From assembly GCA_016790075.1 (NCBI GenBank), contig JAEUPP010000038.1:62001-126000 (forward strand): DNA of 64,000 nucleotides. The letters are read 5' to 3'. Positions 28,408 to 39,320 of the stretch are shown here, piece by piece. The translations under genes and the position numbers were made by a program. Under the pieces are notes generated by a model. The model did not search any database and was not told where the DNA came from. It was given only the letters and a program-made list of their open reading frames with translations. Source of the DNA: Rhodanobacteraceae bacterium. GTDB taxonomy: Bacteria > Pseudomonadota > Gammaproteobacteria > Xanthomonadales > Rhodanobacteraceae. How positions within the stretch are numbered: the first letter of the stretch is position 1; each line of letters begins with the position of its first letter.

Positions 28408-30171
28408 ATGGTATCTGATGACGGCACTGCTGCGCCCCGTCCGGCGAGCATTTCTAGCGACCTATCGTCGCCACCGGCCCGGTTGCTGCGCATGGCTCCG
28501 AGACCGGCGGGGCCGCATCCGGGGCGTGGCCTGGGAGTGACGCAGGGCTGGCTGTCGCTGGCTGGTGACTACAGTGCGGCCGTTGTGCGCAAGGCCGATG
28601 AGCTGTCGACGCTGCGTCCTGAGTCGCTGACGATCCTCGTCGACATAGTGAACAAGTGCAATTTGCGCTGCATCATGTGTCATTTCACTTTCGATGAAGT
28701 GTTCTATCAGCGCTCGCAGCTATTGTCGCCGGATACGTTCGCGTCGATTGCGCGTGCAATCCGGCCCTACACACACAAACTGACCTTGTCAGCGGCATAC
28801 GAGCCGACCACGTCGCCGCATTTTGCCGAGATCCTGCGCATCGCGGGAACGCACAGGTTTCCGGAGCTCAGCTTTCTGACCAATGGCAACCTGCTCAACG
28901 CAGCCTTGATCGAGGCGGTTCTGGACGCCGGGGTGACTGAGGTCTGTGTGTCCGTGCACGCGGCGCGTGCCGCGACCTATGCCCACATCCTGCGTGGCGG
29001 CAGCATCGAGAAAGCAATTGGCAATGTTGAAAAACTGATCGCGCGACGAAGGGAGCGAGGTAGCACGCTGCCCCGTGTCCAGTTCAACATTGCGCTGATG
29101 CGCAGCAATCTTTCCGAGCTTGTGGAGATCGTGGAGCTCGCTGCCCGTCTGGGCGTTGATGCAGTTGCGTTCCGCCACCTGATCGTGTTTGAAGGCCTGA
29201 GCATGGAACAGGAAAGTCTGTCGCATCAGGACAGGACGCAGGTGAATCGCCACATCCGTCGGGCGTTGCTGCGTGCCCGCGAACTCGGGGTCACGATCAC
29301 AAATGCGGCGGATTTCTTTGACACCGATGAATTTCCCGCACACGCACAGCGTGTCGACTCGGAGCCGTTTGCCGCTGAGCCGCCGCGTGAGCCCTCTCTT
29401 GGCAAGAAAATGGCGGACATGCTGACCCGGCTTGGTTTGCGGCGACCACAGCCGCAGCAGCCGCAGCCGCAGCCGAATCCGGTAATTGGATTTTTCGATA
29501 CGCCGGCTGATGACGTGTACTTCTATGCGCCAGAGGTCGAACTGCGAGGCTGGGCGCTGGCGCCATCGGGGATTACTGAGGTGGCTGTCAGCCGCGAGCC
29601 GCTACCCCACGACCCGCCGTCGGCGATCGGGCGTTACGGGTTTGTCGAAATCGGCCTGGCGCGTTTTCACAACGGCACGCGGCCGGATGTGGTTCGGGCA
29701 TACCCCGATCACACGCACAGTTACCGTGCTGGGTGGTCGTTCATGCTTCAACGGCAGCAGCTACCCATGGCGGCTGCTGATGGAACGCTGCGAATTCAGG
29801 CGGTCGCGCGCGATGCAGCGGGGAATGCATTGATGATTGGCGAGAGGCGCGTTCATCTGAACAGCTCGCTCGCGGAGGGAGCCTGCCACCTGCGCTGCAG
29901 CAAGCCCTTCGATTCGCTGTATATCGATGCGCGTGCGAATGTGTTTCCGTATTCCGACTGCCATACCGATCAGCCCTTCGGGCAGATGCGCGAAGGCCAT
30001 ACGTTTGAAGACGTGTGGCACGATCCGCGGCTGGCCGCCTTGCGCCTGGACATGGTCGCGGGCAACGCGCCCGGCATGTGCGTTCGCTGTCCGTTGTTCA
30101 TCAACCGGGCGGTCGATGATGCGGCGACGTTCGCGCCGCATGTGGATTTCTCGACGGAAACCGTGCGCTGA
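28408..30171 (+). CDS. Radical SAM protein with inserted beta-sandwich domain and SPASM-like C-terminus
   Basis: A 587-residue radical SAM enzyme. The [4Fe-4S] motif CNLRCIMC gives C84, C88 and C91 (CxxxCxxC). A TIM-barrel core follows to about residue 300 (LSFLTNGNLL, VCVSVHAARAATYAHILRG, FNIALMRSN). A Gln/Pro-rich linker (~345-357) leads to a ~125-residue Ig-like module (VELRGWALAPSGITEVAVS; RPDVVRAYPDHTHSYRAGWSF). The C-terminus carries SPASM-like cysteines (CHLRCSKPFDSLYIDARANVFPYSDC, CVRCPLF), suggesting an auxiliary cluster. GGAGGAAG before ATG 28408 sets the start. No precursor peptide or maturation gene sits nearby; the substrate is unknown. It is divergent from the riboswitch. Confidence 0.85.
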   Translation: MVSDDGTAAPRPASISSDLSSPPARLLRMAPRPAGPHPGRGLGVTQGWLSLAGDYSAAVVRKADELSTLRPESLTILVDIVNKCNLRCIMCHFTFDEVFYQRSQLLSPDTFASIARAIRPYTHKLTLSAAYEPTTSPHFAEILRIAGTHRFPELSFLTNGNLLNAALIEAVLDAGVTEVCVSVHAARAATYAHILRGGSIEKAIGNVEKLIARRRERGSTLPRVQFNIALMRSNLSELVEIVELAARLGVDAVAFRHLIVFEGLSMEQESLSHQDRTQVNRHIRRALLRARELGVTITNAADFFDTDEFPAHAQRVDSEPFAAEPPREPSLGKKMADMLTRLGLRRPQPQQPQPQPNPVIGFFDTPADDVYFYAPEVELRGWALAPSGITEVAVSREPLPHDPPSAIGRYGFVEIGLARFHNGTRPDVVRAYPDHTHSYRAGWSFMLQRQQLPMAAADGTLRIQAVARDAAGNALMIGERRVHLNSSLAEGACHLRCSKPFDSLYIDARANVFPYSDCHTDQPFGQMREGHTFEDVWHDPRLAALRLDMVAGNAPGMCVRCPLFINRAVDDAATFAPHVDFSTETVR

Positions 30172-30261
30172 GTGCCTTGCGGATACCTGTTGGAGCAGCA
30201 TGGTTGATGCCTGCGCCATCCCGTAGACAGGGCGACCGGCCGTTCCCGCTGGCAGCGGCAT

Positions 30262-31935
30262 TTATTCGCGAGCGGCGCGTTCCAGCATCTGCCGGGCGTG
30301 TGCCAGCGATTCCTTGGTGATTTCGATGCCGCCCAGCATGCGCGCGATCTCCTCGCAGCGTGTCTGGTCATTCAGCCCTTCGATGCGGGTCAGGGTCTGG
30401 CCGTCGATGCTGCGTTTGCTGACACGGAAATGCTGGTGGCCCTGGGCGGCGACCTGCGGCAAGTGTGTGACGCAGAGCGCCTGGCGCGTACCGCCAAGAC
30501 GCCGCAGCTTCTGCCCGACCACTTCAGCCACAGCGCCGCCTATGCCGGAATCGACTTCGTCAAACACCATGGTGCCGACTTCGTCCAGGCCCAGGGCTGC
30601 CACCTCGATGGCGAGGCTGATGCGCGAGAGTTCACCGCCGGAGGCGACCTTGCGCAGCGGGCGCGGCGGCTGGCCTGGGTTCGCACTGACGAGAAACTCA
30701 CAGCGTTCAATGCCCAGCGGGTCGGGTTCGGATTTGCCGGCGGTTTCAAGCGCAACCTCGAAACGGCCGCCGCTCATGCCCAGTTCGCCCATCAGGGCCG
30801 AGATCTCCGTCGCCAGCCTTGTAGCGGTTTCACCACGGCGCCGGCTCAGGGCCGCCGCCGCTTGGGCGTAGTCGGCCAGCGCGGCGCCGCGTTCGCGTTC
30901 CAGCGTCTGCAGCAGGGTTCCGGCGTTGCGCAGGGTGTCGACTTCAGCGCGGATTTCTTCGGCACGCGCGGCGAGCTCCTGCATGGGTAGCCGGTGGCGG
31001 CGCGACAGCTCATGCAGTTTCGACAGCTGGGCTTCGGTCTCCGCCAGGCGTTCCGGATCCAGTTCCAGCCCGTCCTGATAACGTGACAGTCCGTCTGCCA
31101 GGTCGCCGAGCTGGATTTCAAGGCTTTCTATGCTCTCGGCAGCCGCTGCAAGCGAGGGATCGAGTTCGGCCAGCCGGCTCAGCTCCTGGCGCGCGCGGGC
31201 CAGTGAGCGGCGCAGCGCGAACTCGCTATCGCCGTCGACGAGTTCAGCAACGGCAGCGCTGCCGCTCACCAGCTGGCCGGCATTGGCCAGGCGCTTGTGC
31301 CGTTCGTTGAGTTCGGTGAGCTGGGCTTCGCTCAGTGCGTAGCGGTCCAGCTCAGCCAGCTGGCGCTCCAGCAGCTCGAGTTGCTGGCCGTGGTCGGCGG
31401 CGGCGCCAAGTGCTTTCATGCGTTGGCCGAGTTCGCGCCAGCGCTGGGCTGGCTCGCGCACCGCGGCGCGCTCGGCCGAGTGGTCGCCGTAGGCGTCGAG
31501 CAACTGCAGCTGATGACCGCGGTCGAGCAGGGCCTGATGTTCGTGCTGGCCGTGGATCTCGATCAGGTGTTCCGTCAGGGCCGAGAGCTGGGCCAGCGTG
31601 ACGGGGCGTCCGTTGATCCAGGCGCGCGAGCTGCCTTCGGCGCGGATCACGCGGCGCAGCTGGCAGGCACCGCCGTCGTCAAGCTCTTCCTGCACCAGCC
31701 AGCTGCGGGCTGCAGCGGCCTGGTCCAGGTCGAACTCCGCCGCGAGTTCGGCGCGCTCGCAGCCCGCACGGATCACGCCGGCGTCGGCGCGGCCGCCGCT
31801 GAGCAGCAGGAGTGCATCAACGAGCAGGGATTTGCCGGCACCGGTCTCGCCGGTGACGACGCTGAGACCGGCCTGGAAGGCGATATCGGCCTCGCCGACG
31901 ATGGCAAAGTCCTTGACGTACAGCGAGCGCAGCAT
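30262..31935 (-). CDS. recN: DNA repair protein RecN
   Basis: SMC-like ATPase that helps repair double-strand breaks. The protein is 557 residues from ATG 31935 (MLRSLYVKDFAIV), the conserved N-terminus of the family. It has the Walker A motif GETGAGKSLL, a long central coiled coil (~160-370), the signature motif KVASGGELSRISLA, and Walker B VFDEVDSGIGG followed by CVTHLPQVAAQGHQHF. It is divergent from hrcA, with 95 nt between starts, which is the usual arrangement in Xanthomonadales. An SOS (LexA) box was not evident to me in that gap. Confidence 0.97.
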   Translation of the reverse strand: MLRSLYVKDFAIVGEADIAFQAGLSVVTGETGAGKSLLVDALLLLSGGRADAGVIRAGCERAELAAEFDLDQAAAARSWLVQEELDDGGACQLRRVIRAEGSSRAWINGRPVTLAQLSALTEHLIEIHGQHEHQALLDRGHQLQLLDAYGDHSAERAAVREPAQRWRELGQRMKALGAAADHGQQLELLERQLAELDRYALSEAQLTELNERHKRLANAGQLVSGSAAVAELVDGDSEFALRRSLARARQELSRLAELDPSLAAAAESIESLEIQLGDLADGLSRYQDGLELDPERLAETEAQLSKLHELSRRHRLPMQELAARAEEIRAEVDTLRNAGTLLQTLERERGAALADYAQAAAALSRRRGETATRLATEISALMGELGMSGGRFEVALETAGKSEPDPLGIERCEFLVSANPGQPPRPLRKVASGGELSRISLAIEVAALGLDEVGTMVFDEVDSGIGGAVAEVVGQKLRRLGGTRQALCVTHLPQVAAQGHQHFRVSKRSIDGQTLTRIEGLNDQTRCEEIARMLGGIEITKESLAHARQMLERAARE

Positions 31936-32030
31936 CGCGTGTCCTGGGCACAGGGCGAGGGCGCGCACTCTAGCGCGAAGGCGTCTCAAGCCCCAAGACC
32001 AGGGCTGCGCTCCTGTTATGCTGCCGGCCC

Positions 32031-33089
32031 ATGTCGCGACACGTACCTCGCCTTCCGCTCGATCCGCGCGCCCGCCAATTGCTGCGTGCGCTCGTCTCCC
32101 AATACGTCGCCGACGGCCAGCCCGTCGGCTCGCGTGCGCTGGCCAAGACCTCGGGTCTGGACGTCAGCGCGGCGACGATCCGCAATGTCATGTCCGACCT
32201 GGAGGATCTGGGTCTGGTCGCCGCGCCGCATACCTCGGCCGGCCGTGTACCGACGGTGCAGGGTTATCGCCTGTTCGTGGACTCCCTGCTGGAAGTGACG
32301 CCGCTGGGTCAGGTTCAGGTCGAAGAGCTACGGCGCGAGCTGCCCGCCGGCGCAACGACTCCGGACCTTCTCAACAGCGCGTCGGCCCTGCTGTCGCAGG
32401 TCACTCATTTCGTTGGCGTGGTGACCGTGCCGCGGCACCAGGAAGTGCCGTTCCGGCACATCGATTTCGTACCTCTGGATCAGCGCCGCACCCTGGTGAT
32501 CCTGGTGTTTACCGATGGCCAGGTGCAGAACCGTGTGATTGAGCTGGAGCGCGCCTATACGGCCAGCGAGCTGGAGCAGGTTGCGAATTTCCTCAATCTC
32601 CAGTTTTCCGGACAGCGTCTGGACGAGATTCGCCTGCGCCTGCTGCGAGACATGCAGGAAACCAGCAACCAGATGAACCGGCTCATGGCCAGCTCGGTGG
32701 AGCTGGCCCAGGCAGCCTTCCAGAGCGCTCCGCAGCCGGACATGTTTGTTGCCGGCCAGACCAACCTCATGGGCATGCACGACCTGTCCAATCTCGAACG
32801 CCTGCGGGAACTGTTTGAGGCCTTCCAGCGCAAACGCGACCTGCTGGCCGTGCTCGAACGCTGTGCGCGGGCCGAAGGCGTGCGCCTGTTCATTGGCGAA
32901 GAATCGGGGTTTGCGGCCCTGGACAATTACAGCCTGATCACCGCGCCCTATGGCGTGGAAGGCCGGGTGCTCGGGGTGCTCGGCGTGATCGGGCCTACAC
33001 GCATGGCTTACGAGCGGGTGATTCCCGTCGTGCAGGCCACGGCACAGATTCTGTCGGGTGCCTTGAACCGTCACCAGCCGCCCCAATAG
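32031..33089 (+). CDS. hrcA: Heat-inducible transcription repressor HrcA
   Basis: Repressor of class I heat-shock genes through the CIRCE operator. The protein is 352 residues with the N-terminal winged helix LDPRARQLLRALVSQYVADGQPVGS and SAATIRNVMSDLEDLGLVAAPHTSAGRVPT, followed by a GAF-like dimerisation domain ending ITAPYGVEGRVLGVLGVIGPTRMAYERVIPVV, which is diagnostic. It is the first gene of hrcA-grpE-dnaK-dnaJ. I could not find a CIRCE element (TTAGCACTC-N9-GAGTGCTAA) before it or before dnaK. Confidence 0.97.
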   Translation: MSRHVPRLPLDPRARQLLRALVSQYVADGQPVGSRALAKTSGLDVSAATIRNVMSDLEDLGLVAAPHTSAGRVPTVQGYRLFVDSLLEVTPLGQVQVEELRRELPAGATTPDLLNSASALLSQVTHFVGVVTVPRHQEVPFRHIDFVPLDQRRTLVILVFTDGQVQNRVIELERAYTASELEQVANFLNLQFSGQRLDEIRLRLLRDMQETSNQMNRLMASSVELAQAAFQSAPQPDMFVAGQTNLMGMHDLSNLERLRELFEAFQRKRDLLAVLERCARAEGVRLFIGEESGFAALDNYSLITAPYGVEGRVLGVLGVIGPTRMAYERVIPVVQATAQILSGALNRHQPPQ

Positions 33090-33126
33090 CAAGCCGGTCT
33101 GTCTATCCGTATCATGCCGCCCCCCG

Positions 33127-33157
33127 CGGGATGAGCGGATTTCGTCCGACCATCCCG
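33127..33157 (+). other. Bipartite hairpin between hrcA and grpE
   Basis: CGGGATG (33127-33133) pairs with CATCCCG (33151-33157), and inside it CGGA pairs with TCCG around a TTTCG loop. There is no T-tract. It may be an RNA-processing or attenuation point separating hrcA from the chaperone genes, but the role is inferred. Confidence 0.5.
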
Positions 33158-33194
33158 CTCCCGTGGGGACGGGAAGCCAATCGCCGGAGCTTGA

Positions 33195-33734
33195 ATGCAA
33201 AACACGGAATCCACCGAGCCCGCAGGGGCAGAGGGCGGTGAAGGCATGTCCGCCGCCGAAGCGGCTATCAATGCCGATATGGAGGCGCTGAGCCAGCAGC
33301 TGGCCCAGGCCGAAACCGCCGTCGCTGAAATGCGCGACACGCTGTTGCGGGAGCGCGCCGAACTCGAAAACCAGCGCCGCCGCCTGCAGCGTGATCTGGA
33401 GCAGGCACGTAAATTCGCCAACGAGCGCCTGTTGTCGGACCTGCTGCCCGTCTGTGACGGCCTGGAAAGCGGGCTCGCGGTCGAAACAGCCGATGTCGCG
33501 GCGATGCGCCAAGGCATGGACCTGACCTTCAAGGCCCTGCTCAAGGCCGCTGAAGCGAATGGCCTCAAGGCGGTCAGGCCGACCAATCAACCGTTCAACC
33601 CGGAACTGCACCAGGCGGTCAGCATGATCGACAGCCCGGCGCACGCCTCCGGCACCGTGGTCAACACGCTGCAGACCGGCTATGTCCTCAATGACCGCCT
33701 GCTGCGGCCTGCCATGGTCGTCGTCGCGAACTGA
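33195..33734 (+). CDS. grpE: Nucleotide exchange factor GrpE
   Basis: Releases ADP from DnaK. The protein is 179 residues with an acidic disordered N-terminus, a long coiled coil (~30-85; LLRERAELENQRRRLQRDLEQARKFANE) and the C-terminal beta-wing with the GrpE signature (FNPELHQAVSMIDS, GTVVNTLQTGYVLNDRLLRPAMVVVA). GGAG lies about 8 nt before the ATG. It is 105 nt after hrcA and 119 nt before dnaK. Confidence 0.97.
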   Translation: MQNTESTEPAGAEGGEGMSAAEAAINADMEALSQQLAQAETAVAEMRDTLLRERAELENQRRRLQRDLEQARKFANERLLSDLLPVCDGLESGLAVETADVAAMRQGMDLTFKALLKAAEANGLKAVRPTNQPFNPELHQAVSMIDSPAHASGTVVNTLQTGYVLNDRLLRPAMVVVAN

Positions 33735-33853
33735 GCCAGTTTCCAGGTCCGCCAGAACACCCGGAAACCATCTTGAATAACCGCTGTGCGACTACAGATA
33801 CCGCCGCAGCAGCGATCCGGCAGGATCGAAGAATCAATTCGAGGAGCTAAGCA

Positions 33854-35773
<1,920 letters not shown>

Positions 35774-35797
35774 ACCGTTATCCAGCTGAGAAGCAAG

Positions 35798-35830
35798 ACG
35801 GACAGTCCAAACGGCTGTCCGTTTTGTTTA
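35798..35830 (+). terminator. Terminator or attenuator between dnaK and dnaJ
   Basis: ACGGACAG (35798-35805) pairs with CTGTCCGT (35815-35822), followed by TTTGTTTA. An alternative stem, AAACGG/CCGTTT (35809-35824), overlaps it, so two conformations are possible. It probably reduces dnaJ expression relative to dnaK. Confidence 0.7.
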
Positions 35831-35885
35831 TGAGGCCGGCCGTACTGAACCCGGGGGACTTGCCGGCATTGCCGCAGCGATCAAC

Positions 35886-37010
35886 ATGAGCAAGCGCGAC
35901 TACTACGAAATTCTCGGTGTAGAGAAAAATGCAGGCGAGGAAGACCTGAAGAAGGCCTTCCGCCGCCTTGCGATGAAATACCACCCGGACCGCAATCCGG
36001 ATGCCGATGCCCAGGAGAAATTCAAGGAGGCCAAGGAGGCCTACGAGATTCTCGGTGACAAGCAGAAGCGCGCTCTGTACGACCAGTACGGCCACGCGGC
36101 GTTCGAGCAGGGTGGCATGGGTGGCGGTCGTGGCGGGTTCCACGGTGCCGATGTAGGCGATATCTTCGGCGACATCTTTGGCGATATCTTCGGTGGCGGC
36201 CGTTCCAACCGCCCGCGGCGCGGCTCGGATCTGCGCTACATACTCGAACTCGATCTCGAAGAGGCGGTATTCGGTGTCGAGCGCACGATCGAAGTGCCAA
36301 CCCTGATCGGCTGCAAGACCTGTGCAGGTTCCGGCAGCAAGGACGGCAAGACCTCGGCCTGTGCGACTTGCCGCGGCCACGGTCGCGTACGCATGCAGCA
36401 GGGCATATTCTCGGTGCAGCAGGTCTGCCCGCATTGCGCCGGTACGGGCAAGACCGTAGCCAACCCCTGCAAGGATTGCCGTGGTGAGGGTCGGGTCGAA
36501 GACGCGCGTACCTTGCAGGTCAAGATTCCGTCCGGCGTCGATTCGGGTGACCGCATTCGTCTTGCTGCCCAGGGGGAAGCCGGTCCTGCGGGTAGCGAAC
36601 CGGGAGACCTTTACGTCGAAGTGCGCGTGCGCGAGCACGCCATTTTCCAGCGTGAAGGGGACGACCTCTACTGCGAATTGCCGATCCGCTTCACCCAGGC
36701 CGTGCTAGGTGCCGATCTGAAGGTGCCTACTCTGGATGGCGAGGCGGTGATTACGCTGCCGGCCGAGACGCAAACAGGCAAGTTGTTCCGGCTTCGCGGC
36801 AAGGGCGTGAAGAACGTGCGCTCGGGCCGTGTCGGTGACCTGCATTGTCGCGTGGTCGTCGAAACGCCGGTCAAGCTCACTCGGCGCCAACGCGAATTGC
36901 TGGAAGAACTCGAAAGCACCTTTGAAGGCGCTGAACCGGGTGCACATACACCGCGGGCAAGCTCCTGGTTCGACGGTGTCAAGCAGTTCTGGGAGCGAAT
37001 GACCTCATAG
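35886..37010 (+). CDS. dnaJ: Chaperone protein DnaJ (Hsp40)
   Basis: Co-chaperone delivering clients to DnaK. The protein is 374 residues: a J domain (residues 1-70) with the HPD motif in [10 protein letters not shown], a Gly/Phe-rich stretch with a short repeat ([14 protein letters not shown]), four CxxCxGxG-type zinc motifs ([36 protein letters not shown]) and the C-terminal substrate domains. It completes the recN/hrcA/grpE/dnaK/dnaJ cluster. The Shine-Dalgarno is weak. Confidence 0.98.
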   Translation: MSKRDYYEILGVEKNAGEEDLKKAFRRLAMKYHPDRNPDADAQEKFKEAKEAYEILGDKQKRALYDQYGHAAFEQGGMGGGRGGFHGADVGDIFGDIFGDIFGGGRSNRPRRGSDLRYILELDLEEAVFGVERTIEVPTLIGCKTCAGSGSKDGKTSACATCRGHGRVRMQQGIFSVQQVCPHCAGTGKTVANPCKDCRGEGRVEDARTLQVKIPSGVDSGDRIRLAAQGEAGPAGSEPGDLYVEVRVREHAIFQREGDDLYCELPIRFTQAVLGADLKVPTLDGEAVITLPAETQTGKLFRLRGKGVKNVRSGRVGDLHCRVVVETPVKLTRRQRELLEELESTFEGAEPGAHTPRASSWFDGVKQFWERMTS

Positions 37011-37125
37011 CGAGGCGACGGCCACGGCCGGTGAATCGAGAACGATTCGCCAGTCCGATTCGGCCGGCGTCCAAGCCACAGTCGTGCGATGCGGCGGATG
37101 CGAACCGCGGCTGTATCGCACGCAC

Positions 37126-37186
37126 AAAAAACCCGTCAATCAGAGACCAGGGGGAGGGGTCCTGGTGCCGTTGGTAATTGACGGGT
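37126..37186 (-). terminator. Nested terminator of the phasin gene
   Basis: The outer stem ACCCGTCAAT/ATTGACGGGT (37131-37140 and 37177-37186) encloses an inner ACCAGG/CCTGGT stem (about 37146-37165). On the minus strand the structure is followed by six T residues, so it terminates the phasin transcript. It may also stop dnaJ read-through structurally. Confidence 0.8.
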
Positions 37187-37239
37187 CAAAAAGTAATCGG
37201 TCGCTGCGCGGCCGATGGTGTGATGAAACGGATACTGCC

Positions 37240-37794
37240 TTATTCGGCGCTGGCCGGGGCTGGCTTGACCTTGGGCTGGCGCTTGGCCTTGGGGGCGGCT
37301 TCGGACTTGTTGGCGGTATCTGATTTGCTGACCGTGTCCGGCTTGGCGGTAGCACGGGCCGGTTTCGGATTCAGCTTACGGATTTCTCGTGACAGCTCTT
37401 CGACGCGGTGTGCTATTTCGTTGAGCTCCTTGCGGCCCGGGACACCGAGCTTGCCGAGTGCACGGGAAACGCGATCCTCAAACACCTTCTCCAGCTTGTC
37501 CCAGGTTTCCTGAGTGCGTTCCTTGACCTGGCTGACACCGGTTTCTACCGCGCCGCGCACTTCATCAGCCTTGCCCAGCGCCAGCTTGCGTGTCTTCTGC
37601 TCCAGGCTTACGCCTTCACGCACCAGGGTGTCGAACAGGCGGGTGCCTTCTTCCTGTGCCTTGGCGAAGGCACCGAGACCGGCCAGCCAGATCTGCTGCG
37701 CAGACTCCATGATCGATTTGCCGAGGTTGTTGTTGTCCGCCGACTTCGGCGCCGACTTGCCCTTGGCTTTGGCTTTCAATTTCGGTTTGCTCAT
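37240..37794 (-). CDS. Phasin family protein (polyhydroxyalkanoate granule-associated)
   Basis: A 184-residue protein that coats PHA storage granules. The N-terminal phasin helix block is SIMESAQQIWLAGLGAFAKAQEEGTRLFDTLVREG. Coiled-coil heptads follow to about residue 135, then a Lys/Ala/Pro-rich tail (PKAKRQPKVKPAPASAE) of the PhaF type, which in Pseudomonas binds DNA and helps segregate granules. The start at ATG 37794 is set by GAGGAG; the earlier in-frame start at 37887 adds non-conserved residues. A perfect palindrome 123 nt upstream may control it. Confidence 0.9.
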   Translation of the reverse strand: MSKPKLKAKAKGKSAPKSADNNNLGKSIMESAQQIWLAGLGAFAKAQEEGTRLFDTLVREGVSLEQKTRKLALGKADEVRGAVETGVSQVKERTQETWDKLEKVFEDRVSRALGKLGVPGRKELNEIAHRVEELSREIRKLNPKPARATAKPDTVSKSDTANKSEAAPKAKRQPKVKPAPASAE

Positions 37795-37916
37795 ACGACG
37801 CTCCTCAACGGGGACTCCTGGTACGTCACTGCGCCCAAGATTGCGCGGCAGTCTCGGTGCGAGGGCTAGAATAATCACACTATGCACGCTGCTCGCTCCG
37901 AGGTTGTGTCAGCGTG

Positions 37917-37938
37917 ATTCGTAATAAAAATTACGAAT
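37917..37938. promoter_or_regulatory. Perfect AT-rich palindrome upstream of the phasin gene
   Basis: ATTCGTAAT, a 4-nt AAAA spacer and ATTACGAAT form a perfect 9-bp inverted repeat inside an AT-rich block (37914-37965) that stands out from the surrounding GC-rich DNA. It lies between the patatin gene end and the phasin start. An operator for a PHA regulator (PhaR-like) or a promoter UP-type region is inferred. Confidence 0.5.
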
Positions 37939-37958
37939 TACAAATTGTAAAAATTTTC

Positions 37959-39200
37959 CTATTGTTGCTTGTGTGTTTTTCGAGGTGTCAGCGCCAGCGC
38001 TTCGAGTTCATCCAGTGCTTCGCGCAGCCGTGCCGTGGCTGGAGTGTGCGGCGCCGGTGCCGGCCCCAATCCGGAGCGCAGGGTGCGCCTGTCGTCATCG
38101 AGTACGCTCATGTCGAGTGCAAGCCCGTGGCGTGCAAGCAGCGGCTCGAGCTCGGAACGGCGCGAGCGCAGATCAGTCAAGGTTGAACGGTAGGCGTGTT
38201 CGGCGACCTGCAGGCGATTGTCGTAGCTGAACACGTTGCTGAAGAACATGCGTACGTCATCGGCGTTGGGCTCGAACAGCACTACATCGGCATTGGCGTA
38301 ATGACTGCGGTATTTTGACAGGCTGGCCTGCACCCGCGATTGCAGCAAGGTGCGGAAGGTCTGCGACAGTACGGCTGGCAGGCCGCGTTCGACCAGGCTT
38401 GCGGCTGCGTCGCCACTCTGTGTTGCGTCGAACGGAACCAGTGGGTTGATGCCCAGGACCAGGTCGGCGCCGGCGTCCAGCGCTACCGATGCATGCAAGG
38501 TGCGCTGCAGCGCGCCGTCGACGTAGTAGCGGTCTGCGATGCGGACCGGCGGGTACAGACCGGGTAGCGCCGAACTCGCCTGGATCGCGCGCGAGATCGG
38601 CACGTCGTCATATCCCGGCGAGCCAAAACGTATGGCTTTGCCGCTGTCGAGTTCGACCGCGATCACGTAGAGCTTGCGCGAAAGCGTGCGGAAATCGTTG
38701 CTGCGGCCATTGCGGGTGAATACGCCGCGCAGAAAAACCTCGATCTGTTCGTTGTCGAACAGGCCGGTCGGCAGCAAGCTGCCAAGGCGTACCAGCGTAT
38801 CGGTCAGGCTTTGCTGCAGTGGGTGGCGCACCACATCGGTCAACCAGTCGAGCAGCAACCCGGGTGCACGCCAACTGCGCCGCAGGTATTCCCACAGCGC
38901 CGGCTGAACGAACAGCTCGGGCCGGAAACGCGTCTCGTGCGATTCGCTGGTCAGGAAAATGCGGCACATTTCGGCCGGGCTTAGCTGGTTCGCCAGTCCA
39001 GCGCTGATAAAGGCGCCGGAGCTTACGCCGACGTAGACGTCGAGGGTTCTGGTGTCGAGTCCGTGTATCGCGTCCTGGATCGCGCACAAGGCGCCGAGTT
39101 CGTAAATTCCGCCTAGTGGTCCGCCGCCGGCAACAGCCAGGCCTATACGCGGCCTGCGGCGTGGCTTGGGCGGTTGACTGGCGGCCTGGATGACGAGCAT
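37959..39200 (-). CDS. Patatin-like phospholipase/esterase
   Basis: A 413-residue serine hydrolase with the patatin catalytic dyad: oxyanion-loop AGGGPLGGIYELGAL, nucleophile VYVGVSSGAFISAG (GxSxG) and the Asp in YYVDGALQRTLH. There is no signal peptide, so it is probably cytosolic. A C-terminal helical region (~300-400) extends beyond the patatin core. It lies between a small PHA-system protein and a phasin on the same strand, which makes a lipid or polyester granule surface a plausible site of action. This is inference from context. Confidence 0.88.
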   Translation of the reverse strand: MLVIQAASQPPKPRRRPRIGLAVAGGGPLGGIYELGALCAIQDAIHGLDTRTLDVYVGVSSGAFISAGLANQLSPAEMCRIFLTSESHETRFRPELFVQPALWEYLRRSWRAPGLLLDWLTDVVRHPLQQSLTDTLVRLGSLLPTGLFDNEQIEVFLRGVFTRNGRSNDFRTLSRKLYVIAVELDSGKAIRFGSPGYDDVPISRAIQASSALPGLYPPVRIADRYYVDGALQRTLHASVALDAGADLVLGINPLVPFDATQSGDAAASLVERGLPAVLSQTFRTLLQSRVQASLSKYRSHYANADVVLFEPNADDVRMFFSNVFSYDNRLQVAEHAYRSTLTDLRSRRSELEPLLARHGLALDMSVLDDDRRTLRSGLGPAPAPHTPATARLREALDELEALALTPRKTHKQQ

Positions 39201-39320
39201 GGCGATCTGCTATCGGAGGATTCGGCCGACTGTATCGGTCGATGAAATGAGGTTGACTGTAGCCGCTCAGTTGCTGTCGCTCCCGGTCGGCAATCCGGCC
39301 GGTTTTGCTGGTGGCGCGGC

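Noticed and set aside
32328-33644. 438-residue minus-strand open frame
   Set aside because: Antisense of hrcA and grpE, with no recognisable domains or Shine-Dalgarno.
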